Shown: positions 32,860-42,887 of the stretch, one piece after another | How positions within the stretch are numbered: the stretch's first letter is position 1 | How the letters are laid out: every line of letters starts with the position of its first letter | Assembly: GCA_937925525.1 (NCBI GenBank) | Contig: CALALS010000047.1 | Location: 1-50,239, forward strand | Direction: 5' to 3' | Length of the DNA: 50,239 nt | From: an uncultured Flavobacteriales bacterium | GTDB lineage: Bacteria; Bacteroidota; Bacteroidia; Flavobacteriales_E; Vicingaceae | Notes under the pieces: model-generated | Seen by the model: the letters and a program-made list of their open reading frames with translations, nothing else | Database searches by the model: none | What the model was told of the DNA's origin: nothing | Translations under genes and position numbers: made by a program

Positions 32860-34950
32860 ATGAAAAAAATATTTTTTATTGCTTTTATTGCCATCAACTC
32901 ATTTGGTTTTTCGCAGCATTTGTGTGGAACTGATGAGATGGTAGATAGGTCGCTTCAGCTTGATCCTTCAAAAAAAATAATATTAGAAAACTTAGAAAAA
33001 TTTACTGCTGAGTATATAAAAAACAATCCGAATGCTGAAAAGCAAGGAGTTACATATATTATCCCTGTTGTGGTTCATGTTATTCATAACTACGGCCCAG
33101 AGAACATTTCTAAAGCTCAGGTGGATAATGCCATTAGTATTTTAAATGAAGACTTTCAAAGATTAAATGCAGATACAAATCAGGTAGTTTCTTCTTTTAA
33201 GAATATTATTGCTGATAGTGAAGTAGAATTCCGATTAGCAAGAAAAGACCCTAACGGCCTTTGTACTGAGGGTATAACCCGAACTGCATCAGAATTAACA
33301 TTTAATGCTGACGACAATGTTAAAAGCTTAATCAGTTGGCCTACTAATAAATACTATAATATTTGGGTGGTATCAAAAATTTCCTTTGGTGCGGGTGGAT
33401 ATGCTTATTATCCGGGTTCTGCGCCTCAACAAAGCTTTGAAGGAGTTGTATGTCTTAACACTCAATTTGGTGGAATTGGTCAATCCGGTGGAAGTAATTT
33501 TGCTAAAAGAACAATGACACATGAAACCGGCCACTGGCTTAATTTGCCTCATACATGGGGTAGTTCTAATAGCTGCGGTGCTTCCGGTAATTGTGGTTCG
33601 GATGATGGTGTAGGCGATACTCCCAATACGTTAGGAAACTGTCAGACTTGTGATTTAAACAGAGTTTCATGTGGGTCTTTGGATAACGTTCAAAATTATA
33701 TGGACTATACCACTTGCTCTAAAATGTTTACAAATGGTCAAAAAAATAGAATGCACGCAGCACTTAACTCTAGTGCGGGTTCTAGAAATCAGCTTTGGAC
33801 AAATTCAAATCTAATTGCCACCGGTACTAATAATGGATTTATTGCTAGCTGTCAGCCAATAGCCGATTTTAAATCAGATAGAAGTACTACATGTGCAAAT
33901 GACAGCGTTCAGTTTTTTGATATGAGTTACAATGCCTCTATTGATAGTACTTGGACATGGTCTTGGAGCTTTCCTGGAGCAAGCCCTTCATCTTCTTCTC
34001 TTCAAAATCCAAAAGTTATTTACCCATCTCCTTGAAAATATAATGTAACACTTCTTGTTAGTAATTCCAATGGCTCAGACAGCTATACAAGAAATCAAAT
34101 TATTGAAGTTCTTGCCGATGGAAACGGGCATGTAGCACCTTTTTGGAATGGTATAGAATCAAGTACTTTTCCATTACACCCATCTGATTCTGATAAAGAT
34201 TGGATTATAGAAAGTTCTGTTAGCACATCTTGGCATCGAACCACAGTTGCTTCTTATGATAGCGCTGCTTCATTTAGGATTTTTCCTGACCCTCTTCCTG
34301 ATGGAAGTGTTCATTCTTTTATTTCCCCTAGTATTGATTTTACGAATCCAAATAATGGCTACTTGATTTTTAAGTATGCTTATGCTCAAAAAGACACTAA
34401 CTCAAAATGTATTTTTAGAGTTTATGTTTCCACAGACTGTGGAAATACTTGGTATTTAAGATACGGGAAATTAGCAAAATATCTGGCAAGTGTAAGCTCT
34501 TTTAGAAATCACCCTTTTATTCCGGCAGGTCAATGGGAATGGAGTGAAGTACAGTGTAATGTTGCAAACTATATCGGCAGCGATAACTTACGTTTTAAGT
34601 TTGAACTAACAGCTCAAGGAAACGATAACTACTTATATATTGATAATATAAATATAGGAGGTCATCCGCTTTCCATTAATAAAATAGAAACTAATGAAGA
34701 TTTTGTTTCCGTATTTCCAAATCCATCGAAAACAGGTGAGTTTGATTTAAAATATGTTTTAGCTAATGATGAGTTGGTTGAATACAGAATATATAACGTA
34801 TTAGGAGAAATTGTCTATCACTCTTCGGAAAGTGAAAAATCGGGAAACATTTCTAAACACTTTAACCTAAACTTAGAAAAGGGAAATTATGTGTTAAGCA
34901 TTGTTAGCAAAACGATTAGCGTAAATAAAAAGATTGTAATCTTAGAATAG
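32860..34950 (+). pseudogene. Secreted M43 (pappalysin-type) metalloprotease with PKD and T9SS domains, interrupted by in-frame TGA
   Basis: The frame from ATG 32860 to the stop at 34950 is 697 codons with one TGA at codon 392 (34033-34035). Residues: signal peptide MKKIFFIAFIAINSFGFS; zinc motif HETGHWLNLPH at 221-231, matching HExxHxxxxxH; Met-turn NYMDYT after it; several cysteine pairs as in M43. A PKD domain begins about 350 and contains the stop: 'VIYPSP', stop, 'KYNVTLLVSN', where the family has 'YPxPGxYxVxLxVSN'. GGA (Gly) to TGA is a single change. The C-terminal part (34036-34950) holds a beta-sandwich region and a type A T9SS sorting domain ('VFPNPSKTGEFDLKYVLA'). Without readthrough a catalytic domain without sorting signal would be made. 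Frame is preserved throughout, so sequence error is also possible. Confidence 0.8.
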
Positions 34951-34979
34951 CTCTACTTTACTAGAATTCGATATAAAAA

Positions 34980-35396
34980 TTATTGACCTAAAGACTCTAT
35001 TAAAAGGTTCATTTCTTCAACACTTATGCTTTCAACAGTTCTCTTTTCAACCTTTTCTATTATATCCTGAACTTCAACAGCAGCAGTGACGTTTAACGGC
35101 TCTCTGTTATAAAATGCTTTTATTTCTGAAAGCTTATAACCCATTTTAGCAAGTTTCTTTTGCGCTGATTCAGCTTCACTATATTTTTTGTATGCTCCTA
35201 TTCGGTAAGTATCTAAACCACCTTTTTCCTTTTCTACATATACTTCCCCAACAGCCTGCATATTTTTTGTAACTAAAATACCTCCTTGATAAGAACCAAT
35301 TTCAACGGTATAAATTAAACCCATTGGAAATTCTTTTTCCCCTAATGAAAAAGAAAAAAGAAAAACAGACAGTATAATTAAAAATAAGCTTCTCAT
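34980..35396 (-). CDS. SPOR-like domain protein, secreted
   Basis: A 138-residue protein with signal peptide MRSLFLIILSVFLFSFSLG. The mature part contains two short repeats of the SPOR fold type: 'YTVEIGSYQGG' and 'TYRIGAYKKYSEAESAQKKL' followed by 'GYKLSEIKAFYN'. SPOR domains bind peptidoglycan lacking stem peptides at the division septum; the single divergent copy here makes that an inference. A helical acidic tail ends the protein ('VEEMNLLIESLGQ'). It follows the M43 gene convergently and precedes purF on the minus strand with a 36-base gap; co-transcription with purF is possible. Confidence 0.7.
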   Translation of the reverse strand: MRSLFLIILSVFLFSFSLGEKEFPMGLIYTVEIGSYQGGILVTKNMQAVGEVYVEKEKGGLDTYRIGAYKKYSEAESAQKKLAKMGYKLSEIKAFYNREPLNVTAAVEVQDIIEKVEKRTVESISVEEMNLLIESLGQ

Positions 35397-35432
35397 TTTT
35401 AGAGTTTAGCAAATATAAACAAAAAATGTGCC

Positions 35433-37325
35433 TTAGTAAGCTCGCTCATTTTTTCCTTCTATATAATTTATGTAGGAAGTATTAACTACTTTATTTCCTC
35501 CCGGTGTTGGATAATTTCCGGTAAAATACCAGTCGCCTATATGGTCTGGACATGCATTATGTAGTCCTTCTATTGTCTGATAAACTATTTTCACTTCTGC
35601 ATTAACATCCTTTGGAGTAAGCAGTTGGGTGATTTTTGAAGAAATTTCATCTGCACTAAAAGGTTCATAAATTTCTTTTACAAAGTTTCTTATTTGATTG
35701 TTTGGCAACCCTTGTTGAGCCTTGCATTTTTCGTAAACTTCCGTTATCAATTTTTCTTTTCCGGTTTCTTTTAATAAAGAAATGGCCGCTTGAAAAGCAA
35801 TAAAATCTCCTAGTTTAGCCATATCGATTCCATAACAATCAGGATAGCGAATTTGTGGAGCAGATGAGGCAATAACTATTTTTTTAGGTTCGAGCCTATC
35901 TAAAATTCTAATGATAGAATTTTTCAAAGTGGTTCCCCTCACAATTGAATCGTCTATCACTACAAGATTGTCAGTTGATTTAACCGAACCGTATGTAATA
36001 TCATAAACATGTGCTACCAAATCATCTCTATTGCTATCTTGCGTTATAAAAGTTCTGAGTTTAGCATCTTTAATTGCTACTTTTTCAAATCTGGGTCTTA
36101 TGTTTAAAATCTCTTTAAGACTTTCATCTGTTAAATCATTACCTAATTTTTTGATTTTTTTGATTTGAACCTCTTTAAGGTGATTCGTCATCCCTTCTAT
36201 TAATCCATAAAAGGCAACTTCGGCAGTATTAGGAATATAAGAAAATACAGAGTTTTTAATATCCGCATCTATTGCGTTTAGAATAACCGGTGTTAGTTGA
36301 AAGCCTAGTTTTTTTCTTTCGGTATATATATCAACATCGCTACCCCTGCTAAAATAAATTCGTTCAAATGAGCAAGATGTTTTCGGTAATGGTTCTCTAA
36401 CTTGTTCTTCAGACCATGAGCCATCACGTTTAATAATTAAAGCACTTCCAGGATTAATCTCTTTTACCTGTCCTGACTTTACATTAAAGGCCGTTTGTAT
36501 TGCAGGTCGTTCAGAAGCAACAACCACAATTTCATCATCGGCATAATAAAAGGCCGGACGAATTCCTGATGGGTCTCTTAACACAAAAGCATCTCCATGC
36601 CCCATGATACCTGCCATTGCATAACCTCCGTCCCAAGATTCTGCGGCATTTTGAAGAATGTTTTGGACATCAATATTTTCCGCTATCAAATCTGAAATTT
36701 CAATGTTATTATAGCCTAGCGCTTTATATTTTTGAAATAAGTTTTCATTTTCTACATCCAAAAAATGACCTATTTTTTCCATTACTGTAACAATATCTGC
36801 TATTTCTTTCGGATATTAAACAATATTAACCAATAAATCAAAAAGCTCATCAACATTAGTAAGGTTAAAATTACCCGCAACCACTAAATTTCTTGTTCGC
36901 CAGTTATTTTGTCTCAAAAATGGATGACACTGCTCTATGCTATTTCCTCCATAAGTTCCATAACGTAAATGTCCCAATAAAACTTCTCCGGTAAAAGCAA
37001 CATTTTCTTGCAGCCATTCTGCATTCTTAATGTTTTGCTGAACCTCTTCTCTGTCAAACTTTTGACCGATTTTTTCAAAAATATCTTTTATGGCATTACT
37101 TCGGTTTGAACGATAACGACTAATGTATTTTTTTCCGGGTTGAACTTTTAATTTAATATTCCCAACACCTGCTCCATCTTGCCCTCTATTATGCTCCTTT
37201 TGCATTAACAAGTACAATTTATTCAGCCCGTAAGCGAAGCTTCCATATTTATCTATGTAGTATTGAAGGGGTTTTAGAAGGCGAATCATTGCGATTCCGC
37301 ACTCATGTTTGATGTTATCACTCAT
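35433..37325 (-). pseudogene. purF: Amidophosphoribosyltransferase PurF, interrupted by in-frame TAA
   Basis: PurF makes phosphoribosylamine from PRPP and glutamine, the first step of purine synthesis. The whole frame is 630 codons, the length of the Bacteroidota form, with one TAA at codon 170 (36816-36818). The N-terminal Ntn glutaminase part has the catalytic Cys9 (HECGIAM), 'KEHNRGQDGAGVG', 'LLGHLRYGTYGGNSIEQCHP'. After the stop the same frame continues 'YPKEIADIVTVMEKIGHF', the expected family sequence, where I recall 'GQHPKE' at the break, so CAA (Gln) to TAA is likely. The second half has 'WDGGYAMAGIMGHGDAFVLR', 'FERIYFSRGSD' and the PRPP loop 'VVIDDSIVRGTT'. An ATG at 36780-36782 could restart translation, but it splits the glutaminase domain. 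Sequence error is the simplest reading; see findings. Confidence 0.9.
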
Positions 37326-37333
37326 TCATGTTG

Positions 37334-37348
37334 CCTTTTTGTAAAAGG
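37334..37348 (-). promoter_or_regulatory. Hairpin in the purF leader
   Basis: CCTTTT, a 3-base loop and AAAAGG form a perfect 6-bp hairpin just before purF, within the predicted leader. It could be a regulatory stem or a chance A/T pairing. Confidence 0.25.
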
Positions 37349-37352
37349 AGTG

Positions 37353-37360
37353 TAAAAATA
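37353..37360 (-). promoter_or_regulatory. TATTTTTA candidate -7 box of purF
   Basis: On the minus strand this one-mismatch TAnnTTTG box lies 27 bases before the purF ATG, and the leader contains the small hairpin at 37334-37348. Confidence 0.35.
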
Positions 37361-37499
37361 GTTTTATTTTTAGAACTATTAAATAAACCTTTACAATAAA
37401 TAAGTTAATGTTTTAAACATTTTAACACAACCTTAACCCATTGATTTTCGTCTATATGGTGTAATTTGTCGATAAAATGGTAATTTAGTTCTCTTAATT

Positions 37500-40400
37500 G
37501 TGATCAAATTCGCAAACATATTATTTTTTGTCCTGTCTATTTCAGTGGGCTATGGGCATTCTCATGACCATAACTTAAAGTTTGAACAAAATAAAGGACA
37601 ATGGGATGAGAACATTCTTTTTAAAACCAATATTGTTTCTGGTAAAGCATACTTTGAAAAAAACTGTGTTACTTACGATTTACTCAAAGCGGAAGATTTA
37701 GCGCACCTCCATGATGTCAGGCACGGATATTTTCCTAATGAAAATTTAAATGATGTGGTAATAAGAGGTCATGCCTTTAAAACCTATTTTTTGAATGCTA
37801 ACCAAAATCCTGTGGCAATTGGTTCTGAAAAATTTGAAGACTACGTTAATTACTTTTTAGGAAATGATGAAAGCAAATGGGCGGGAGGCGTTGAACAGTT
37901 TGCTGAAATAAAATATCAAAATATTTATCCCGGCATAGACCTCATTTATTATAGCTCACAAAACTCTTTAAAATACGATTACATTGTAAAGCCTTTAGCT
38001 AACGCATTTGCCATTAATATGCTTTATGAAGGAGTTGATAAACTTTCTATATCAAAAGGAAACTTGGTTATAAAAACTTCTATTGGAGATATTGTTGAAC
38101 TAAAGCCTTATGCTTATCAACTAATAGATGGAGTAGAAAAAGAAGTAAAATGTAAGTTTCAAATTAAAGGAAATTCGGTTAGTTTTTCCTTCCCTAAAGG
38201 ATATAACCAAAACCTTGAACTTGTTATAGACCCACAACTAATCTTTTCCACTTTTACAGGAGCTACTTCAGATAATTGGGGCTTTACAGCAACTTACGAT
38301 AATGCAGGAAATACTTATGCCGGAGGAATTGTCTTTGGAACAGGATATCCTAAAACCACAGGTGCTTATCAAACTACGTTTGGAGGAGGAACTATTGATA
38401 TTGGTATAACAAAATTTAACACTCAAGGCAATGGACTGATTTATTCTACCTTACTAGGAGGAAATAGTGCTGACAGCCCACACAGCTTAGTGGTGAATCA
38501 ATCTACAGATGAGCTATATGTATTGGGTACTACTTCGTCAAATAATTTTCCTACTACAGTAGGTTGTTTTGACAATACGTTTAACGGTGGCGTTAACATT
38601 ACAACAACCGGAACTACCGTTAACTACCCTAACGGAAGCGATATTTTTGTTACTAAATTTAGTGCTGCAGGAAATACACTTATAGGCTCAACATACATTG
38701 GAGGGAGCGGCAATGACGGACTGAACATAAGTCCGCAAACTGAGTATAACTATGGTGATTCTTATAGAGGAGAAATCATAGTTGATAATGCCGGTGATTG
38801 TTATATTTCTTCTTGTACATTTTCAAATAATTTCCCTACTGCTTTGCCATTTCAAGCAGCTAATGGCGGAAACCTTGATGGCTGTGTCTTTAAGCTCTCT
38901 TCTAATTTAACTACATTAGTATTTAGCAGCTATATTGGTGGGAGTGGAAACGATGCTGCCTATTCAGTTGAAAGGGATAATGCCGGAAATGTATTTATTG
39001 CAGGAGGAACAGCTAGCAATAATTTTCCTACTACACCAGGAGCACACAAAACCACTTTAACAGGCGGAACAGATGGCTTTGTTTCCAAAATTCATCTTTC
39101 CGGAAGTGTTTTACTTGCATCTACATACAACGGAACTTCTTCTTATGATCAAAACTTTTTTGTTCAATTAGATAATAATGATGATGCTTTTGTGGTAGGG
39201 CAAACCAGAGGGACTTATCCCATTGTTGCAGGCCCCACAAATAAAATTTACAGCAACCCAAACAGTGGACAATTTATTCAAAAGTTTAATAATACCCTTA
39301 CTACTTCGTTGCTTTCTACTTCTATTGGCAGAAGCTCAAATAATGTAGATATTTCAATCTCCGCTTTTTTGGTTAATCAGTGCGACCAAATATATATTTC
39401 CGGTTGGGGTGGAACCGTTAATTCACAATATAGCCAAGCAACATCAAGTACTACAGCCGGATTACCTACCACTCCCGGAGCGCATCAAACAAGTACCAAC
39501 GGAAGTGATTTCTATTTGATGGTTTTAGGGCAAGATTGTGATACGCTGCTCTACGGAACTTTTTTCGGAAGCACAAATGGAGCCGAACATGTAGATGGCG
39601 GAACCAGTAGATTTGATAAAAAAGGAATTGTTTACCAAGCCGTTTGCGGTGGTTGCGGAACATCTAACTTAACTGGTTCTACCGGTTCCTATGCTGTTAG
39701 CAAAGGAAGCAGTAATTGTAATTTATATGCCATTAAATTTGATTTATCTCAGCTAACCGCAGATATTGGTTTTACTGCATCTCCCTATTATTGTTCACCA
39801 TCTACTATTACATTTACCAATACTTCAAATGGAGGAACTAATTACTTTTGGAACTTTGGTGATGGTAATACTTCTACCTTATTTCAGCCCACACATACTT
39901 ATACCAATCCGGGAACTTATCAAGTATCACTTATCGTTAGTGACTCTCTTTCATGTGTTAAAACTGATACTGCTTATATGAGTATTCATGTTGTTGCACC
40001 CCCTGTTGCAGGAGCAAATCCTGTAAATGCAATTTGTCCGGGAGACTCTGTACAATTAAATGCTTCAGGCGGCACTACATACCAATGGATACCATCTACC
40101 GGGTTAAGCAATCCAAATATTCCAAACCCAAAAGCATCTCCCGCTGCATCTACTACCTATCAAGTTATTGTAACCGATAGCTGTGGTGCAGATACGGCAC
40201 AACTAAACGTTGTGGTACATACCGATGGGACATCTGTTAGTTCAGACACAACTATTTGTAGAGGTCAATCCGTTACGTTAAGTGCTTCCGGTGGAGTTTC
40301 ATACAGTTGGGCTCCTTCTACATATTTAAACAATCCTAACATTTCAAATCCACAAAGCACTCCTTTTAATAGCATAACTTATGTTGTTAGTATTACTGAT

Positions 40401-41408
40401 GCCAATGGATGTACATGGGTTAAAAACATTAAAATAACCGTTGACACACTTTTGCCTATTCCAATTGTTTCAAACGATACTACAATTTGCCCATTAACAT
40501 CAACTCAATTAACTGTTAGTGGAGGAAATATTTATCAATGGTCACCTGCCGGCTCACTGGACAATCCTTTTTCTGCTACACCTATTGCATCACCAACTTC
40601 AACTACAACTTATGTTGTAGGTGCTACTAACGGATGTGGAACAAGATATGATAGCGTTGTTGTTACAGTAAGAAATATGAACATCTCTGTTCCTGATACC
40701 TTATGGGTGTGTAAAAATATTCCTTTTGAAATGTATGCCAGCGCAAATGCAGTAAGAAGTTATTTATGGTCTCCTTCAAGTTATTTAGATGATGCTACCA
40801 TTTCAAACCCAACAGCAACAATAGACAAAAATGTAAACTTTAATGTGCAAATTACAGATTCATTTGGTTGTGTATGGAATGCAACTGTTGTTGCAAAGTT
40901 GTATCCTCCATTGTTTGTTGATGTTGGTCCTGATCAAATTATTGATTATGGTTCTAATATTCAGCTTTTTGCAACAAGCAATACCGACTCTATTCTTTGG
41001 ACACCCGGAAGTTTTTTAAGCTGTGTAAGATGTATTAATCCAAAGGCAAACCCGAAAGAAACTACCACCTATTATGTTGGCGTTTTTGATAAAAACGGTT
41101 GCTATGCTTATGACACTATTACCATTTACATTAATACAGACTTATACGTTCCAAATACGTTTACTCCTGATGAAGATGGGAAAAACGAATTTTTTGCGCC
41201 AGTAAGCGAAGAGGTTGGTGAGTTTGAAATGTGGATATTCAACCGGTGGGGAGAAGAAATTTTTTATACTGATAATATAACTATTGGCTGGGACGGAAGA
41301 TACAAAGGTAATATGGCAAAAACAGATACCTACGTTTGGAAAATTAGATATACAGACTTAATTGGCAAAGAGTTTTTCAGGTATGGTCATGTAAACTTGT
41401 TAAAGTAA
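37500..41408 (+). CDS. Large T9SS type B surface protein: beta-propeller (SBBP), PKD and Ig-like repeats
   Basis: A 1302-residue protein from GTG 37500 with signal peptide MIKFANILFFVLSISVGYG. Domains in order: an N-terminal module with 'FEQNKGQWDENILFKTN' (DUF7948-like, about 25-250); SBBP-type beta-propeller repeats (about 255-740), with repeating 'NAGNxYxxG...FPTTxGAxxxT'; a PKD domain near 765-830 ('YFWNFGDGNTSTLFQPTHTY'); five Ig-like repeats of about 75-85 residues (840-1200); and a gliding-motility-associated C-terminal domain ('VPNTFTPDEDGKNEFFAPV', 'MWIFNRWGEEIFYTD', 'GWDGRYKGN'), the type B signal of T9SS. Such proteins are displayed on the cell surface in SprF-dependent fashion and are often adhesins. 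The enzyme-free domain set supports adhesion. The 3' end overlaps the convergent GH3 gene. Confidence 0.9.
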   Translation: MIKFANILFFVLSISVGYGHSHDHNLKFEQNKGQWDENILFKTNIVSGKAYFEKNCVTYDLLKAEDLAHLHDVRHGYFPNENLNDVVIRGHAFKTYFLNANQNPVAIGSEKFEDYVNYFLGNDESKWAGGVEQFAEIKYQNIYPGIDLIYYSSQNSLKYDYIVKPLANAFAINMLYEGVDKLSISKGNLVIKTSIGDIVELKPYAYQLIDGVEKEVKCKFQIKGNSVSFSFPKGYNQNLELVIDPQLIFSTFTGATSDNWGFTATYDNAGNTYAGGIVFGTGYPKTTGAYQTTFGGGTIDIGITKFNTQGNGLIYSTLLGGNSADSPHSLVVNQSTDELYVLGTTSSNNFPTTVGCFDNTFNGGVNITTTGTTVNYPNGSDIFVTKFSAAGNTLIGSTYIGGSGNDGLNISPQTEYNYGDSYRGEIIVDNAGDCYISSCTFSNNFPTALPFQAANGGNLDGCVFKLSSNLTTLVFSSYIGGSGNDAAYSVERDNAGNVFIAGGTASNNFPTTPGAHKTTLTGGTDGFVSKIHLSGSVLLASTYNGTSSYDQNFFVQLDNNDDAFVVGQTRGTYPIVAGPTNKIYSNPNSGQFIQKFNNTLTTSLLSTSIGRSSNNVDISISAFLVNQCDQIYISGWGGTVNSQYSQATSSTTAGLPTTPGAHQTSTNGSDFYLMVLGQDCDTLLYGTFFGSTNGAEHVDGGTSRFDKKGIVYQAVCGGCGTSNLTGSTGSYAVSKGSSNCNLYAIKFDLSQLTADIGFTASPYYCSPSTITFTNTSNGGTNYFWNFGDGNTSTLFQPTHTYTNPGTYQVSLIVSDSLSCVKTDTAYMSIHVVAPPVAGANPVNAICPGDSVQLNASGGTTYQWIPSTGLSNPNIPNPKASPAASTTYQVIVTDSCGADTAQLNVVVHTDGTSVSSDTTICRGQSVTLSASGGVSYSWAPSTYLNNPNISNPQSTPFNSITYVVSITDANGCTWVKNIKITVDTLLPIPIVSNDTTICPLTSTQLTVSGGNIYQWSPAGSLDNPFSATPIASPTSTTTYVVGATNGCGTRYDSVVVTVRNMNISVPDTLWVCKNIPFEMYASANAVRSYLWSPSSYLDDATISNPTATIDKNVNFNVQITDSFGCVWNATVVAKLYPPLFVDVGPDQIIDYGSNIQLFATSNTDSILWTPGSFLSCVRCINPKANPKETTTYYVGVFDKNGCYAYDTITIYINTDLYVPNTFTPDEDGKNEFFAPVSEEVGEFEMWIFNRWGEEIFYTDNITIGWDGRYKGNMAKTDTYVWKIRYTDLIGKEFFRYGHVNLLK
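40021..41120 (+). repeat. Five degenerate Ig-like repeats in the surface protein
   Basis: Within the 37500 gene five tandem units of roughly 75-85 codons share a Cys start, 'LxASGGxxYxWxPSxxLxNPxI', 'NPxAxPxxxTTYxVxxTDxxGC'. The first three are the most alike; the fourth and fifth have drifted. At DNA level they are too diverged for recombination-scale identity, but the protein pattern is clear. Confidence 0.75.
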
Positions 41409-42887
41409 TTTGTCGGCTATTATTCGGTCATTAGCTAGTCTGGGAACTTTATTTTGGCCACCTAATTTACCTATACTTTTCATATAACTCTGAAAAGCAT
41501 TCTTTGAAAGAGGTTTTATTTTAAGCGGTTGCAATATATTTCCGGTAATTAAATCTTTATAATAAGTGTTTTTTAGTTGGAGTTGCTCATCAAGGTAAAG
41601 TGCAATTTTTTCCAATTCATTTGGTTGTTCCGAAAACTCAATAAACCATTCATGATATGGTAATTCTTCTCCTTCTGGGTTTACTTGTGGTGCTACATGA
41701 AATTCTTTCACTTTCAATCCAAATTTTTCTGTAGCTAATTTCATTACGGCATCTACTTCCTCTGCTATCACATGTTCGCCAAAGGCCGATGTAAAATGTT
41801 TTATTCTGCCGGTTACAACTATTCTATATGGTTTTTTTGAGACAAATTTTACAGTATCTCCAATGTTATAACCCCAAAGCCCGGCATTTGTATTTAGTAT
41901 TATAACATAGTTGGTATTCAGCTCAACATCTTTTAAAGAAATTCGGGTTGGGTTTTCATCAAAGAATTCATTAGCCGGAATAAATTCATAAAAAATTCCC
42001 CCATCAGGAATTAACATTAGTCCCTCTTGTTTTTGAGAGTCTTGATAAGCAATAAAACCTTCCGATGCAGGATATACTTCAATTGAATCTACTTTTTTTC
42101 CAATAGTTTCTTCAAATTTTTTTCTGTAAGGCTCAAAGTTTACCCCTCCGTAAATAAAAAGAGAAAAATGTGGGAAAATTTCTTGGATAGTCTTTTTATC
42201 TGCCTTTTCCAATAAAACATCAAAATACATTTGAACCCAAGGAGGAATTCCGCTTATTAATGTCATTTTCTTAGAGAGAGTTTCATCTGCAATTGCATTT
42301 ACTTTTTCTTCCCAATCTTCAATACAGTTTACTTCATAAGAAGGCATTCTATTTTTTTGCAAATATCCCGGAACATGATGCGCAACTATTCCTGATAAGC
42401 GTCCTAAAGGAATTTTGCCTGAATTATCTAATTCAGGAGAACCTTGTAAAAAAATCATCTTTCCATCCACAAAATCAGATTTTCCTGTTTCTGCCATGTA
42501 AGATAAAATAGCATTTCTAGCACCCGAGATATGATAACCAATCGATTCTTTAGATATGGGAATATATTTCACACCTGAAGTAGTTCCTGATGTTTTACAG
42601 AAATAAATGGGTAAACCGGGCCACAGAATATTTTCTTTCCCTTTTTTTATTTCTTCAACATAGTCTTTGAGTCCTTCGTAATCTCTTATTGGTACTTGCT
42701 TTTTAAAATCTTCATACGATGTTATTCCCGGAAAATTATGGTCTTTACCAAACTGAGTTAGCTTTGCTGAAGAAACTAAACTTTGAAAAACTTTTTGTTG
42801 TTCTTCTATAGCGTTAAGCGATGCTTTTTGAATTCGCTTATAAACGATTTTTGCAAAAATTTTTCCTATAAAAGATTTGAAAGACAT
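41400..42887 (-). CDS. GH3 auxin-responsive promoter family acyl-adenylating enzyme
   Basis: A 495-residue member of the GH3 family, ANL-type enzymes that adenylate a carboxylic acid and join it to an amino acid or another nucleophile. The ATP motif is 'KTSGTTSGVKYIP' (Lys98-Pro110), then 'ISGIPPWVQMYFDVL', 'FIYGGVNFEPYRKKFEE', the 'YPASEGFIAYQD' motif and 'VVTGRIKHFTSAFGEHV' near the C-terminus, all as in plant GH3 proteins. Bacterial homologues are common in Bacteroidota, with unknown substrates. No plant contact is implied. The ATG and the TatD stop share a base in TGATG, implying translational coupling. Confidence 0.9.
   Translation of the reverse strand: MSFKSFIGKIFAKIVYKRIQKASLNAIEEQQKVFQSLVSSAKLTQFGKDHNFPGITSYEDFKKQVPIRDYEGLKDYVEEIKKGKENILWPGLPIYFCKTSGTTSGVKYIPISKESIGYHISGARNAILSYMAETGKSDFVDGKMIFLQGSPELDNSGKIPLGRLSGIVAHHVPGYLQKNRMPSYEVNCIEDWEEKVNAIADETLSKKMTLISGIPPWVQMYFDVLLEKADKKTIQEIFPHFSLFIYGGVNFEPYRKKFEETIGKKVDSIEVYPASEGFIAYQDSQKQEGLMLIPDGGIFYEFIPANEFFDENPTRISLKDVELNTNYVIILNTNAGLWGYNIGDTVKFVSKKPYRIVVTGRIKHFTSAFGEHVIAEEVDAVMKLATEKFGLKVKEFHVAPQVNPEGEELPYHEWFIEFSEQPNELEKIALYLDEQLQLKNTYYKDLITGNILQPLKIKPLSKNAFQSYMKSIGKLGGQNKVPRLANDRIIADKLL

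Noticed and set aside
32827..32860. An upstream ATG (32827) as start of the M43 gene
   Set aside because: The TACCTTTG promoter box lies between it and ATG 32860, and only the later start gives a proper signal peptide.
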